From Frateuria_A sp051900535 (GTDB taxonomy: Bacteria > Pseudomonadota > Gammaproteobacteria > Xanthomonadales > Rhodanobacteraceae), in NCBI RefSeq assembly GCF_051900535.1, contig NZ_JBHZGI010000006.1, forward strand, positions 62,001-126,000: 64,000 nucleotides of DNA, read 5' to 3'. Positions within the stretch are counted from its first letter, which is position 1. Each line of letters begins with the position of its first letter. Under the pieces are notes generated by a model that had not been told where the DNA came from, ran no database searches, and saw only the letters and a list, made by a program, of their open reading frames with translations. Below, piece by piece: positions 8,405 to 16,984 of this stretch. Made by a program: the position numbers and the translations under genes.

Positions 8405-10360
8405 ATGAAGTCACGCCTCGCCGTCCGACCGATCCTGCTGGCCCTGCTGCTCGCCGCCAGCGCCGCGCTGCCCGCCGCCGACGCACCGCAGTCGGCATAC
8501 CCGAACTATCCCAGCGAAACGCCGGCGCATTTCACGCCCGTCACCGCGGGCTTCGACTACGAACGGCGCGATGTGATGATCCCGATGCGCGACGGCGTGA
8601 AGCTGCACACCGTGATCCTGGTTCCCAAGGGCGCGAAGCGCGCCGGCACCCTGCTCACCCGCACGCCCTACGATGCCGATGCGCTGACCAGCCACACCAT
8701 GAGCGGCCACCTTGCGCCGATGCTCCAGGGCTACGACAACGCCACCGACGTGATCGTCGAGGACGGTTACATCCGCGTGGTGCAGGACGTGCGCGGCAAG
8801 TACGGCTCCGAGGGCGACTTCGTGATGAATCGCCCGGTCCATGGGACGCTCAACCCGACGCCGGTGGACGACGCCACCGACACCTTCGACACCATCGACT
8901 GGCTGGTGAAGAACGTCCCCGAGTCCAACGGAAAGGTCGGCACGCTGGGCATTTCCTACGACGGCTTCGAGCCGCTGATGGCGCTGGTCGACCCGCACCC
9001 GGCGCTCAAGGTGTCGGTGCCGATGAACCCGATGGTCGACGGCTGGATGGGCGACGACTGGTTCCACAACGGTGCCTTCCGCCAGCAGAACATGTCCTAC
9101 ATCTACGAGCAGGAAGCCAGCCGGGACAACTCCGTCCGCTGGTGGACCAGTTTCCACGACGAATACGACCTGTTCATGCACTACGGCTCGGCCGGTGCGA
9201 TGGGCGAGGCGTACGGCATGGGCCAGCTGGGCTTCTGGAACAAGATCGTGGCGCACCCGGCCTATGACGCGTTCTGGTCCGACCAGGCGGTGGACAAACT
9301 GCTGGCGAAGCAGCCGTTGAAGGTCCCGGTGATGCTGGTGCACGGCCTGTGGGACCAGGAGGACATCTACGGCGCAACGGCGGTGTACCGCGCGATCAAG
9401 CCCAAGGACACCGACGGCACCATGGTCAAGCTGGTGATGGGGCCGTGGTACCACGGGCAGCAGATCGACGAGGGCAGCGCGCTGGGCGCGATCCGCTTCG
9501 GCAGCGACACCGCGAAATATTTCCGCGAGCAGATCCTGCGGCCGTTCCTGGCGCAATACCTGAAGGACGGCGCGCCCAAGGCCGACATCGCGCCGGTCAC
9601 CGCCTTCCAGACCGGCGCCAACCGCTGGCAGCGCCTGGACCACTGGCCGCTGGCGTGTGCAAAGGGGTGCGCCACGACGAGTCGCGCACTGTATCTGGAG
9701 CCGGACCATGCGCTGGGCTTCGCCGCCCCGGCCCAAGGCGCCGCCTATGACGAGTACGTGTCCGACCCGGCGCATCCGGTGCCGTTCCGTGCTCGCCCGA
9801 TCCAGCCGGTCGGCTACGACAATGGCCAGACCTGGCAAGAGTGGCTGGTGGACGACCAGCGCGAGGCATCCGGCCGCACCGACGTGTTGACCTACGTCTC
9901 CGCGCCGCTGACCGCGCCGCTGACCATCGCCGGCGCGCCCGAGGTCCATCTGGTGGCCTCCACCAGCGGCACCGACAGCGACTGGGTGGTCAAGCTGATC
10001 GACGTCTATCCCGACCAGGTTGCCGAGCAGCCGCAGATGGGCGGCTACCAGCTGGCGGTGGCGATGGACATATTCCGCGGCCGCTACCGCACCGGCTTCG
10101 ACAAGCCGGCGCCGCTGGCCACCGACCAGCCGCTGGACTACCGCTTCAGCCTGCCCAACGCCAACCACGTCTTCCTGCCCGGCCACCGGCTGATGGTGCA
10201 GGTGCAGTCGAGCTGGTTCCCGCTGTACGACCGAAACCCGCAGACCTACGTGCCGAACATCTTCAAGGCGAAGCCGGCCGATTACGTGAAGGCAACCCAG
10301 CGCGTGTACCACGCGCCGGGCAAGGCGAGCTTCATCGCGCTGCCGGTCGTGAGCCGCTGA
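8405..10360 (+). CDS. Exported CocE/NonD-family hydrolase, alpha-amino-acid ester hydrolase type
   Basis: The 651-residue secreted serine hydrolase starts at ATG 8405 with a signal peptide ending near LPAADAP. An alpha/beta-hydrolase core carries the nucleophile elbow GISYDG (about residues 181-186), the block MNPMVDGWMGDDWFHNGAFR, the Asp region HGLWDQEDIYGA and the His region GPWYHGQ. A C-terminal jelly-roll (X-Pro dipeptidyl-peptidase C-terminal) domain follows. These blocks resemble the Xanthomonas citri alpha-amino-acid ester hydrolase, which cleaves and synthesises beta-lactams with an alpha-amino acyl group. That specificity depends on an acidic carboxylate cluster I cannot verify here, so a general peptidase or esterase role is possible. 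It stands alone, with no beta-lactamase neighbour. Confidence 0.85.
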   Translation: MKSRLAVRPILLALLLAASAALPAADAPQSAYPNYPSETPAHFTPVTAGFDYERRDVMIPMRDGVKLHTVILVPKGAKRAGTLLTRTPYDADALTSHTMSGHLAPMLQGYDNATDVIVEDGYIRVVQDVRGKYGSEGDFVMNRPVHGTLNPTPVDDATDTFDTIDWLVKNVPESNGKVGTLGISYDGFEPLMALVDPHPALKVSVPMNPMVDGWMGDDWFHNGAFRQQNMSYIYEQEASRDNSVRWWTSFHDEYDLFMHYGSAGAMGEAYGMGQLGFWNKIVAHPAYDAFWSDQAVDKLLAKQPLKVPVMLVHGLWDQEDIYGATAVYRAIKPKDTDGTMVKLVMGPWYHGQQIDEGSALGAIRFGSDTAKYFREQILRPFLAQYLKDGAPKADIAPVTAFQTGANRWQRLDHWPLACAKGCATTSRALYLEPDHALGFAAPAQGAAYDEYVSDPAHPVPFRARPIQPVGYDNGQTWQEWLVDDQREASGRTDVLTYVSAPLTAPLTIAGAPEVHLVASTSGTDSDWVVKLIDVYPDQVAEQPQMGGYQLAVAMDIFRGRYRTGFDKPAPLATDQPLDYRFSLPNANHVFLPGHRLMVQVQSSWFPLYDRNPQTYVPNIFKAKPADYVKATQRVYHAPGKASFIALPVVSR

Positions 10361-10434
10361 CGCGAATCCTCCCCCGCCTCGCGGGGAAAGGAAGCGCGCG
10401 GGAGCGACGGCGGTCCGCCAGGCATGCCGATCCG

Positions 10435-11040
10435 TCAGGCATGCGCCAACTGTTCCTGGCCGCGATAAAAGCGGTGGTGCGCGAGATCCAGCAACGCGAG
10501 GTCCTCGTGCGTGTCGCCATAGGCGTAGATGCGCCCGTACCTGGCCAGGTCGTAATGGGCACGGACCCGCAGCGCCTTTTCCTCGTTCACGCACTGCGCG
10601 CCCTGATAACGCCCGGTGAGGCGGCCATCGCGATGTTCCAGCGTGGAGCAGACCAGCCCCAGGCCGTGCAGGCGGCACCAGGGTGCGAGATAGACGTCCA
10701 GCCCGCCGGAAACCACCGCCACGGTGTCGCCCTGCTGCTGATGCCAGCGGACGCGCGCCATCACCTCCGGCCGCAGCAGCGGCGGCAGAGCCTCGTCGGC
10801 AAACGCCGCGCCATGGGCCTGTACGCTTGCGAGCGCCACGCCGGCGAAGCCGACGCGCACGACCGCGGTGCGCACCGCCACACCGGAGAGCACGCCACAC
10901 TTGTAGCCGGCGACCCAGGGGGCCAGCAGCAGCCTGCCCCACGCCTGCCGGCGTGCCGGCACGGCGCGATACATGAACGTGGCCATGGTCTCGCGGGTGG
11001 TGATCGTTCCGTCGAAGTCGAACAGCGCAAGGTTCGCCAC
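10435..11040 (-). CDS. HAD-IB family phosphatase (SerB/PgpC-like)
   Basis: This 201-residue HAD hydrolase has motif I FDFDGTITTRETMATFM at the extreme N-terminus, motif II VSGGLDVYLAPW and motif IV AYGDTHEDLALLDLAHHRFY. The start is GTG at 11040, eight bases after AAGGA. The subfamily (HAD-IB) includes phosphoserine phosphatase-like enzymes and the phosphatidylglycerophosphatase PgpC. The conserved FYRGQEQL tail and N-terminal TFMYRAVPARRQ suggest the latter-like group, but the substrate cannot be settled from sequence. It is convergent with the ester hydrolase gene. Confidence 0.85.
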   Translation of the reverse strand: MANLALFDFDGTITTRETMATFMYRAVPARRQAWGRLLLAPWVAGYKCGVLSGVAVRTAVVRVGFAGVALASVQAHGAAFADEALPPLLRPEVMARVRWHQQQGDTVAVVSGGLDVYLAPWCRLHGLGLVCSTLEHRDGRLTGRYQGAQCVNEEKALRVRAHYDLARYGRIYAYGDTHEDLALLDLAHHRFYRGQEQLAHA

Positions 11041-11104
11041 GCATCAATCCTTTTTCGCGTCGGCGCATTCTAAACAGCCGCACGGCCAGCCTGAGCGATA
11101 CGGG

Positions 11105-11614
11105 TCAGCGTCGCGGCTTTCGTTCCACAGGCTGGACCGCCTCGGCGGCCACCTCGATCATCAGCTCGGGCCGGAACAGTGCGTCAACCTTCACCAGCGT
11201 GCTGGTGGCCGGCGCGTCGGTGGGCAAGTAACGCGCCCGCACATCGCGCAACACGTCCAGGTGCGCAAGGTCGGTGACGTACATGTCCGTGCGCACCACG
11301 TCCTCGAAGTCCAGTCCCGCACTCCTCAACGCGACGCGCAGGTTTTCGAACACCTGCACGCACTGCGCACGGAAATCGCCTTCGCCGACCACCCTGCCCT
11401 TGCGGTCCATCGCGACCTGGCCGGAAATCGACACCATCCGTCCCGGTGGCGCGATCACGACGTGCGAATAGCCGTGCGCTGGCGGCAGCGCGGACGGGTT
11501 GATGGCTTGCGGGGTGTCCTGGGCCTGTACGGCAGTGGCGAGGACCAGTCCCATGCAGGCCAGCAGGGCAACCGGCCTGCGCGAGGCGCGGGGAGTGGAT
11601 AGACGTCCGTTCAT
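11105..11614 (-). CDS. Exported RidA (YjgF/YER057c) family protein
   Basis: The product has 169 residues when started at ATG 11614, which lies eight bases downstream of GGAAG. A second ATG six bases upstream is too close to that site. Residues 1 to about 30 form a signal peptide (ALLACMGLVLATAVQAQ). The remaining ~135 residues are a RidA domain with SISGQVAMDRKG, CVQVFENLRVALRSAG and VRTDMYVTDL. Classical RidA deaminates reactive 2-aminoacrylate in the cytosol, so an exported relative probably has another, unknown substrate. The key C-terminal arginine region appears altered (PATSTLVKVDALFRPELMIEVAA, where RidA has the P-x-R-x(5) segment), so enzyme activity should not be assumed. Confidence 0.85.
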   Translation of the reverse strand: MNGRLSTPRASRRPVALLACMGLVLATAVQAQDTPQAINPSALPPAHGYSHVVIAPPGRMVSISGQVAMDRKGRVVGEGDFRAQCVQVFENLRVALRSAGLDFEDVVRTDMYVTDLAHLDVLRDVRARYLPTDAPATSTLVKVDALFRPELMIEVAAEAVQPVERKPRR

Positions 11615-11743
11615 CGGCATTTCTTCCGGGCAGGGGAGGCTCGCACCGTAGCAAAGCCCGGCCGGATTCGCGGGCGGGACTTCCCAGCCGCGCCTGCTCG
11701 GTGGTAGAACCGCTTCCATCGTTGCCAACCGAACGACCGCCGT

Positions 11744-12217
11744 ATGAGCGACGCGAATTTCCTGATCCGCCTGGCCGAGGACGATGACGACTTCATCCTC
11801 GGGTTGGTCCCGCGTTTCGTGGAGTTTCCGCTGCCGCCCTGGCGCAAACGGCACACGTGCATCGATGGCATCCGCAAGGACCTGCTGCGTCACCTCGAGG
11901 ACGGCACCGCCAACGACTTCCTGTTCATCGCCGAGGACGGCGACGGCACCGTGGTCGGCTTCATCGAACTGCAGAAGACTCAGGATTTCTTCACCGGTCG
12001 CACCAACTGCCACATCAACAACGTGGCGGTGGCGCCCGCCCACGAAGGCCGCGGCGTCGGCAAGGCGCTGATGGCGCACGCCGAAGCGTGGGCCCGCGAA
12101 CACCGCTGCGCGCTGATCACCCTGGCGGTCTTCCCGGGCAACGAGCGGGCCCGTGCGATCTACGAAGCCGCCGGCTACGGCGTGGACCTGCTGCGGATGG
12201 TCAAGCCGGTCCAGTAA
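11744..12217 (+). CDS. GNAT-family N-acetyltransferase
   Basis: This 157-residue single-domain GNAT contains the acetyl-CoA binding motif VAPAHEGRGVGKALMAHAE (about residues 95-113). Strand beta-4 precedes it (NCHINNVAV), and the typical ITLAVFPGNERARAIYEAAGY segment follows. The substrate cannot be inferred. It is transcribed divergently from the exported RidA-like gene, with a short shared upstream region. Confidence 0.9.
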   Translation: MSDANFLIRLAEDDDDFILGLVPRFVEFPLPPWRKRHTCIDGIRKDLLRHLEDGTANDFLFIAEDGDGTVVGFIELQKTQDFFTGRTNCHINNVAVAPAHEGRGVGKALMAHAEAWAREHRCALITLAVFPGNERARAIYEAAGYGVDLLRMVKPVQ

Positions 12218-12287
12218 CGAGCAAGATGCGGATGGCCGCGATCAGGGCGCGGCCGGAGGATGGGCACTCCCGCCGCGGAGCCGCGCC

Positions 12288-12539
12288 ATGTCACGACCAC
12301 TCCTGTTGCTTGTCCTCGCCGGCATGTTCGTCAGCGGCTCGCTGCGGGCAGACTGCGAGTTGCTGTACGCATCGCCGGAGGTACGCACCCGGCTGCTGGC
12401 ATTCCATTACACGAACGAGCTTCGTCGGGCGCGGGAGCGGGAGCAGCATTCGGTGATCGACGGCGGGCGCAAGCCGCCAGCCGCCGCGACCGCGCGTCAT
12501 CGCGCCGTGCCCGCGGGGTCGGGCGGCAGGACGCGCTAG
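12288..12539 (+). CDS. Small exported hypothetical protein
   Basis: An 83-residue frame starts at ATG 12288 after GGAG (12277-12280). The first 22 residues look like a signal peptide (MSRPLLLLVLAGMFVSGSLR-A). The rest is short, with ASPEVRTRLLAFHYTNELRRAREREQHS and a basic, proline-rich tail. No family was recognised. The stop overlaps the stop of the convergent GFA-family gene by two bases. The hydrophobic leader and ribosome binding site favour a real gene, but its size and low-complexity tail leave doubt. Confidence 0.45.
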   Translation: MSRPLLLLVLAGMFVSGSLRADCELLYASPEVRTRLLAFHYTNELRRAREREQHSVIDGGRKPPAAATARHRAVPAGSGGRTR

Positions 12540-12883
12540 AAGCTGCGCCCGTCCACCGGCACGCGTTTGAGCGCGGCCAGATCCAGCCCTTCCAGGCACC
12601 GCGCGTTGATCGCGGCCATCGGCTGGCCGTCCGGCGCGGTCCCGAACGCCAGCGGCGCACAGCCGCATTGCGGGCAGAAGCGGTGCTCGATCGCATGCTT
12701 GTTGAAAGTGTAGGCCGCCATGTCGGCTTCCGGCGTGGCCAGCTCAAGCTGGCCGCGCGGCACGAACCAGAGCAGGTAGCCCTTGCGGCTGCAGTGCGAG
12801 CAGTTGCAGTCGGTCACCTGGTCAAGCTCGCCCTCGACGTCGAAGGCGATGCGGCCGCAATGGCAGCTGCCGTGGTAATGCAT
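12536..12883 (-). CDS. GFA-family zinc protein (glutathione-dependent formaldehyde-activating enzyme-like)
   Basis: The product has 115 residues from ATG 12883 (MHYHGSCHCGRIAF). It holds the zinc ligands expected for the family: CHCG near the N-terminus, CNCSHC about residue 28, and CPQCGC about residue 70. Founders of this family bind S-hydroxymethylglutathione, but most members have unknown function, so a formaldehyde role is not claimed. The frame ends two bases into the convergent small exported gene. Its upstream side faces a REP-like palindrome that separates it from the efflux operon. Confidence 0.85.
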   Translation of the reverse strand: MHYHGSCHCGRIAFDVEGELDQVTDCNCSHCSRKGYLLWFVPRGQLELATPEADMAAYTFNKHAIEHRFCPQCGCAPLAFGTAPDGQPMAAINARCLEGLDLAALKRVPVDGRSF

Positions 12884-12941
12884 GATCGATCCCGTGTCCG
12901 TGGCCGAAGCCCATTGGAGCACGCCAGGCCTGCGTCCGCAG

Positions 12942-12985
12942 GGGGCTTCGGCCCACCACGGACGTCCGATGGTGGCCGAAGCCCC
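12942..12985. repeat. REP-like palindrome with CTTCGG core
   Basis: GGGGCTTCGGCCCACCAC (12942-12959) is repeated inverted as GGTGGCCGAAGCCCC (12971-12985), with one unpaired base. A partial third copy, GTGGCCGAAGCCCA, lies just upstream (from about 12900). A relative with the same GGGCTTCGGCCC core is present at 63750-63773. The right arm ends one base before the stop codon of the RND pump gene, so it may also shape the 3' end of the efflux mRNA. Confidence 0.5.
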
Positions 12986-15900
12986 TACGCCGGACTGGAC
13001 GGGGTGGCAGGTCGCAGGTAGCGGCCAGCAAGCGCCGGCATGACGAGCAGGTTGAGCACGGTGGACGTGAGCAGGCCGCCCAGGATCACGATAGCCATCG
13101 GCCCCTCCACCTCGCGCCCCGGCTCGCCGCTGCCCAGCGCCAGCGGCAGCAGGCCCAACGCGGTGACCAGCGCGGTCATCAGGATCGGCGTGAGCCGCTC
13201 GCGCGCGCCGCGCAGCACCGTGTAGCGGTTCCAGTGCGCGCCTTCGGTGGCGACCAGGTGCTCGTAGTGGGCGATCAGCAGGATGGTGTTGCGCGCGGCG
13301 ATGCCGAACAGGGTGACGAAGCCGACCAGGGCGCCGATCGACAGCACACCGCCGGCCAGCGCTGCGGCGATCACGCCGCCGACCAGCGCGAACGGCACGT
13401 TGGCCAGGATCAGTGCCACGCTGCGCCGGTCGGGGAAGGAGAGCAGCAACAGCGCGATGATCGCGGCGCCCGCGAGCGCGCTGTGCAACAGCAACGCATG
13501 TTGCGCGGCTACCGCGCCCTCGGCGGCGCCGCCGAACTCGACGTAGTAGCCCGCCGGAAGCTTCAGTTGCCGGTCCAGCTTCGCGCGGGCGTGCGCCACG
13601 AAGCCGACCACGTCGGACGTGGCCGGCGTCACCGCCAGCACGAGGCGGCGCCGGCCGCCTTCGTGCTGCACGGTGGCGCGACCCTTGACCAGGTCGACCG
13701 TGGCGACCTCCGACAGCGGCACGCTCTGGCCGTCGGCGGCCGGCAGCAGCAACGCGCCGACGGCCTCCGGGTCGCGCACGGCTGTGTCGTCGAGAGTCAA
13801 CCGGATCGCCACCGGCTGGACGCCGCGGTAGACCTCGCCGACGACCACGCCCTGGTGAGCGGCGGCCACGGCATCCAGCACGTCGGTCATGCGCAGGCCG
13901 CGGGCGGAAAGCCGGTCCGGATCGGGCGCGATGCGCAAGGTCGGCACGTCGGCCGATTCGGCCAGCCGCACGCTGCCGGCGCCGGGAACGGCCCTTACGA
14001 TGGACTGCGCCTTCGCCGCCAGCGTGTCGAGGCGATCCAGGTCGGAGCCGTAGAGGCTCAGCGTTACCGGTGCCGTTTCGCCCGAGAGCGATTCGCTGAT
14101 GCGGTCGCCGAGGAAGGTCACCACTTCCGAACTCAGGCCCGGATAGCCGTCCAGAAGTTTGCGCAGCGCGTTCTCGATGCGCACCTGCGCGTCAGCCGCC
14201 AGGTCCGGCTTCAACTCCACGTGCAGCTCGCCGCGGTTGGGCGGCCAGGTGTCCTGCACCGCTTCGGCGCGGCCCATCTGCAGCGACACGCTGGCCACGC
14301 CGGGGATCGCCAGCACGCCGCGGCTGATGCGTTCGCCGATGCGGTCCATCTCCGCCAGCGAGGCGCCCGAAGGTCCGGTCAGCTGCAGCACGAAATGCCC
14401 CTCGCGGAACTCGGGCAGCAGCGAGGCACCGAAGAACGGCAATGCCGCCACCGCCAGCGCGCCGACGACCAGCGCGGCCGCCAGCAGCGCGCCACCATGC
14501 GGCAGCGCGCGCTCGAGCAGGCGGTGCTGGGCGAGCTTGGTGCGTTTGAGCCAGCGCGGCTCGCGATGGCGGCGACCCGGGCGCAGCAGCCACAGGCACA
14601 GCGCGGGCGTCACCGTCAGCGCCACCAGCAGCGACGCGAAAGTGGCCAGCAGGAATGCACCGGCCAGCGGTGCGAAGAAACTGCCTTGCAGGCCCGGCAG
14701 CAACAGGATCGGCACGAACACCAGACCGACCACCACGGTGGCCAGCACCACCGGCCGGCGCACTTCCAGCGAGGCGGCCAGGACCGTGTCGATGCGCGGT
14801 ATCCCGTCGCCCGCCGTGCGCAGGCGCCGGTCGATGTTCTCCACGTCGATGATCGCGTCGTCCACCACCACGCCCAACGCCACCGCCAGGCCGCCCAGCG
14901 TCATCGTGTTGATGGTCCAGCCGAACCAGCGCAGCGCGAGCACGGCCAGCGCCAGCGACAGCGGGATGCTGACGAAGGAAATCAGCGCCGTGCGCCAGTC
15001 CTTCAGGAACAGCACCAGCACCAGCAATACCAGCGCGGCTCCGAAGGCCAGCGCATCGCGCATGTTGGCAAGCGCCACCTCGACGAAGGTCGCCGGGCGA
15101 TGCAGCGCCGGCACCAGCGTGACGCCCTGGCCGCCGAGCATGGGCTTGAGATCGTCCAGCGCCCTTTCCACCGCGCGCGTGACTTCGAGCGTATTGCTGC
15201 CGTACTGGCTGGTCATCGCGATGAGGATGCCCGGACGTGCGTCGATGCGTGCGTCGCCGAACGCCGGCGCGGCGCCGACGCCGACGCTGGCCACGTCCGC
15301 CAGGGTGACGTTGCGCCCGGCATGGCGAGTCAGTACGGTGCGGCCCAGTTGCGCCGGGTCGGCGAGGCCGCCATCGGCTTCGAGCACCACACGCTGGTCG
15401 GGCGTGTCCATGTAGCCGGCGCCGCGCACGCCGCTGGCGGCGGAGGCAGCCGCGCGCACGTCTTCGAGGGTGAGGCCGTAGGCGGCCAGGCGGTCCGGAT
15501 GCACGCGCACGTCCCATTCGCGCACGCCGCCGCCGAACACGATCGCGTCGGCCACGCCGGGCACGGCGAGCAGGCGCGGCTTGACGGTCCAGTCGGCAAG
15601 ATCGCGCAGGGCCAGCGGATCGAGCCGATCACTGACCAGGCCGATCTTGAGCAGGTCCATGGTCGAGGACGTCATCGGGCTCAACGACGGCGCATCGACA
15701 CCGGCCGGCAGGTTGGCGGCCGCCTCGCCGACCCGCTCGGCCAGCAGCTGGCGATCGCGGAACGGATCGCTGCCTTCCTTGAACACCACGTCGATCACCG
15801 CCAGGCCCTGGATCGACTGCGAACGCACCACGTCGACGGCCGTGGTTCCGTTGACCGCGTTCTCGATCGGCTGGGTGACGCGTTGCTCGACCTGCAGCGC

Positions 15901-16071
15901 GGTGAAGCCCGGTGCCTCCACCTGCACGGTGGCCTGTGCCGGCACGAAATCGGGAAACACGTCGTAGCGGGCGTCGATGAGCCGCTGCACGCCGAGCGCC
16001 AACACCAGCACGGCCAGCAGCACCACCCAGCCGGCGGCGCGCAACGCGCTGCGGACGATGGCGACGAGCAC
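12985..16071 (-). CDS. Heavy-metal-type RND efflux pump, CzcA/CusA-like
   Basis: This 1028-residue inner-membrane pump has the RND plan of 12 helices, two large periplasmic loops and repeated halves. The N-terminus reads MLVAIVRSALRAAGWVVLLA, and the porter signature FPDFVPAQATVQVEAPG follows. The relay helix region GLAVALGVVVDDAIIDVENIDRRL keeps the D-D and E of TM4, but the upstream DFG aspartate of CzcA is absent, as in Cu/Ag-type or broader HME members. The metal therefore cannot be assigned. It is last in a tight operon (outer-membrane factor, adaptor, pump; 4 bp gap to the adaptor), the czcCBA order. Confidence 0.92.
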   Translation of the reverse strand: MLVAIVRSALRAAGWVVLLAVLVLALGVQRLIDARYDVFPDFVPAQATVQVEAPGFTALQVEQRVTQPIENAVNGTTAVDVVRSQSIQGLAVIDVVFKEGSDPFRDRQLLAERVGEAAANLPAGVDAPSLSPMTSSTMDLLKIGLVSDRLDPLALRDLADWTVKPRLLAVPGVADAIVFGGGVREWDVRVHPDRLAAYGLTLEDVRAAASAASGVRGAGYMDTPDQRVVLEADGGLADPAQLGRTVLTRHAGRNVTLADVASVGVGAAPAFGDARIDARPGILIAMTSQYGSNTLEVTRAVERALDDLKPMLGGQGVTLVPALHRPATFVEVALANMRDALAFGAALVLLVLVLFLKDWRTALISFVSIPLSLALAVLALRWFGWTINTMTLGGLAVALGVVVDDAIIDVENIDRRLRTAGDGIPRIDTVLAASLEVRRPVVLATVVVGLVFVPILLLPGLQGSFFAPLAGAFLLATFASLLVALTVTPALCLWLLRPGRRHREPRWLKRTKLAQHRLLERALPHGGALLAAALVVGALAVAALPFFGASLLPEFREGHFVLQLTGPSGASLAEMDRIGERISRGVLAIPGVASVSLQMGRAEAVQDTWPPNRGELHVELKPDLAADAQVRIENALRKLLDGYPGLSSEVVTFLGDRISESLSGETAPVTLSLYGSDLDRLDTLAAKAQSIVRAVPGAGSVRLAESADVPTLRIAPDPDRLSARGLRMTDVLDAVAAAHQGVVVGEVYRGVQPVAIRLTLDDTAVRDPEAVGALLLPAADGQSVPLSEVATVDLVKGRATVQHEGGRRRLVLAVTPATSDVVGFVAHARAKLDRQLKLPAGYYVEFGGAAEGAVAAQHALLLHSALAGAAIIALLLLSFPDRRSVALILANVPFALVGGVIAAALAGGVLSIGALVGFVTLFGIAARNTILLIAHYEHLVATEGAHWNRYTVLRGARERLTPILMTALVTALGLLPLALGSGEPGREVEGPMAIVILGGLLTSTVLNLLVMPALAGRYLRPATPSSPA

Positions 16072-16075
16072 GGCG

Positions 16076-16984
16076 TCAGTCGTCCGAGGCGTCGGCGGCG
16101 CTGCCCGCTACCGGCGCGGCGTCGACCGCGACCAGCGCCTCGGCACCCTGCACCACCACGCGCTCGCCCGGCTTGAACGGCGAACCGACCAGCCAGCCGG
16201 CCGCGGTCATCGCCCGCGGGTGCACCGCGCGGCGTTCGAACTGCGTGGTTCCGGTGGCGACGTAGGCCCAGTCCAGCCCGTTCCAGCGCACGATCGCCGC
16301 GCGCGGCAGCAGCACGCCGCGCAGCGGCTTGCCCTCGCCGTGCAGGTTCACGGTCAGCACCATGCCGGGCACCAGCGGACCGGCATCGGCCTGCAGCAGC
16401 CAGCCGGCGGCCAGTCCCGAACTGCTGCGTGGCAGGCGGCCGAGCACCTGCGCGGAAACGTCGGCGCCGTGCGGCAGCTGCAGCGTGGCGGCGCGCACCT
16501 GCAAGGTTCCGTCGGGACGGCCCAGCGGCTCGGCCTTGAGCAGCACCTGGCGGCCTCCCACGAGTGCGTCGAGCAGACGGTCGCGGTGTGCGGAGGCCAT
16601 GTCGGCGAGATCGTCGCCCCATGCGCTGCGCAGTGCCACGCGCGCCTCGCGCAGTCGCGCCTGGTCGGCGGTCGCCTGCGCCTGCGCCGCCTCCAGCGCC
16701 TTGCGCGAGGCGTTGCCCGCGGCGGCGAGCAACGCCTGCGTGCGCGCCAGCTCCGCATGCGAGGCCTGCGCCGCCGCCCGCGCCGCCTCGAGGTCGTCGA
16801 TGGCCTTGGCCAGCGGCACCGGGTCGAGCACGTCGGCGACCGCGCGCGTGGTCGGCGCCTGCTGGCCTTCGGCAAGTGTGGCAAGGCGCAGGCCGAGCCG
16901 CGCCTGGGACGCGGCGTCCAGTTCGGTGGCCGTGGCGTGGCCGACAAGGACAAGCAGGAGGGCGAGCGGTGCGAGGCGTTTCAT
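16076..16984 (-). CDS. RND efflux periplasmic adaptor (membrane fusion protein)
   Basis: The 302-residue product has a signal peptide (MKRLAPLALLLVLVGHATA) and a long helical hairpin rich in alanine (about residues 60-125: DDLEAARAAAQASHAELART onward). Beta-barrel and membrane-proximal segments follow, such as GMVLTVNLHGEGKPLRGVLL and KPGERVVVQGAEAL. It is shorter than typical CusB or CzcB (about 400) and lacks an evident metal-binding N-terminal extension. Its start overlaps the stop of the outer-membrane gene by ATGA, and the pump follows 4 bp downstream. It should bridge the inner-membrane pump and the outer-membrane channel. Confidence 0.85.
   Translation of the reverse strand: MKRLAPLALLLVLVGHATATELDAASQARLGLRLATLAEGQQAPTTRAVADVLDPVPLAKAIDDLEAARAAAQASHAELARTQALLAAAGNASRKALEAAQAQATADQARLREARVALRSAWGDDLADMASAHRDRLLDALVGGRQVLLKAEPLGRPDGTLQVRAATLQLPHGADVSAQVLGRLPRSSSGLAAGWLLQADAGPLVPGMVLTVNLHGEGKPLRGVLLPRAAIVRWNGLDWAYVATGTTQFERRAVHPRAMTAAGWLVGSPFKPGERVVVQGAEALVAVDAAPVAGSAADASDD

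Noticed and set aside
13234..16176. Very long open frames opposite real genes (also 2471-3670, 8411-11083, 19366-22002, 27616-30495, 54303-56426)
   Set aside because: They mirror strong genes in the complementary frames of GC-rich DNA, have compositional, arginine- and alanine-rich translations, and show no family motif.
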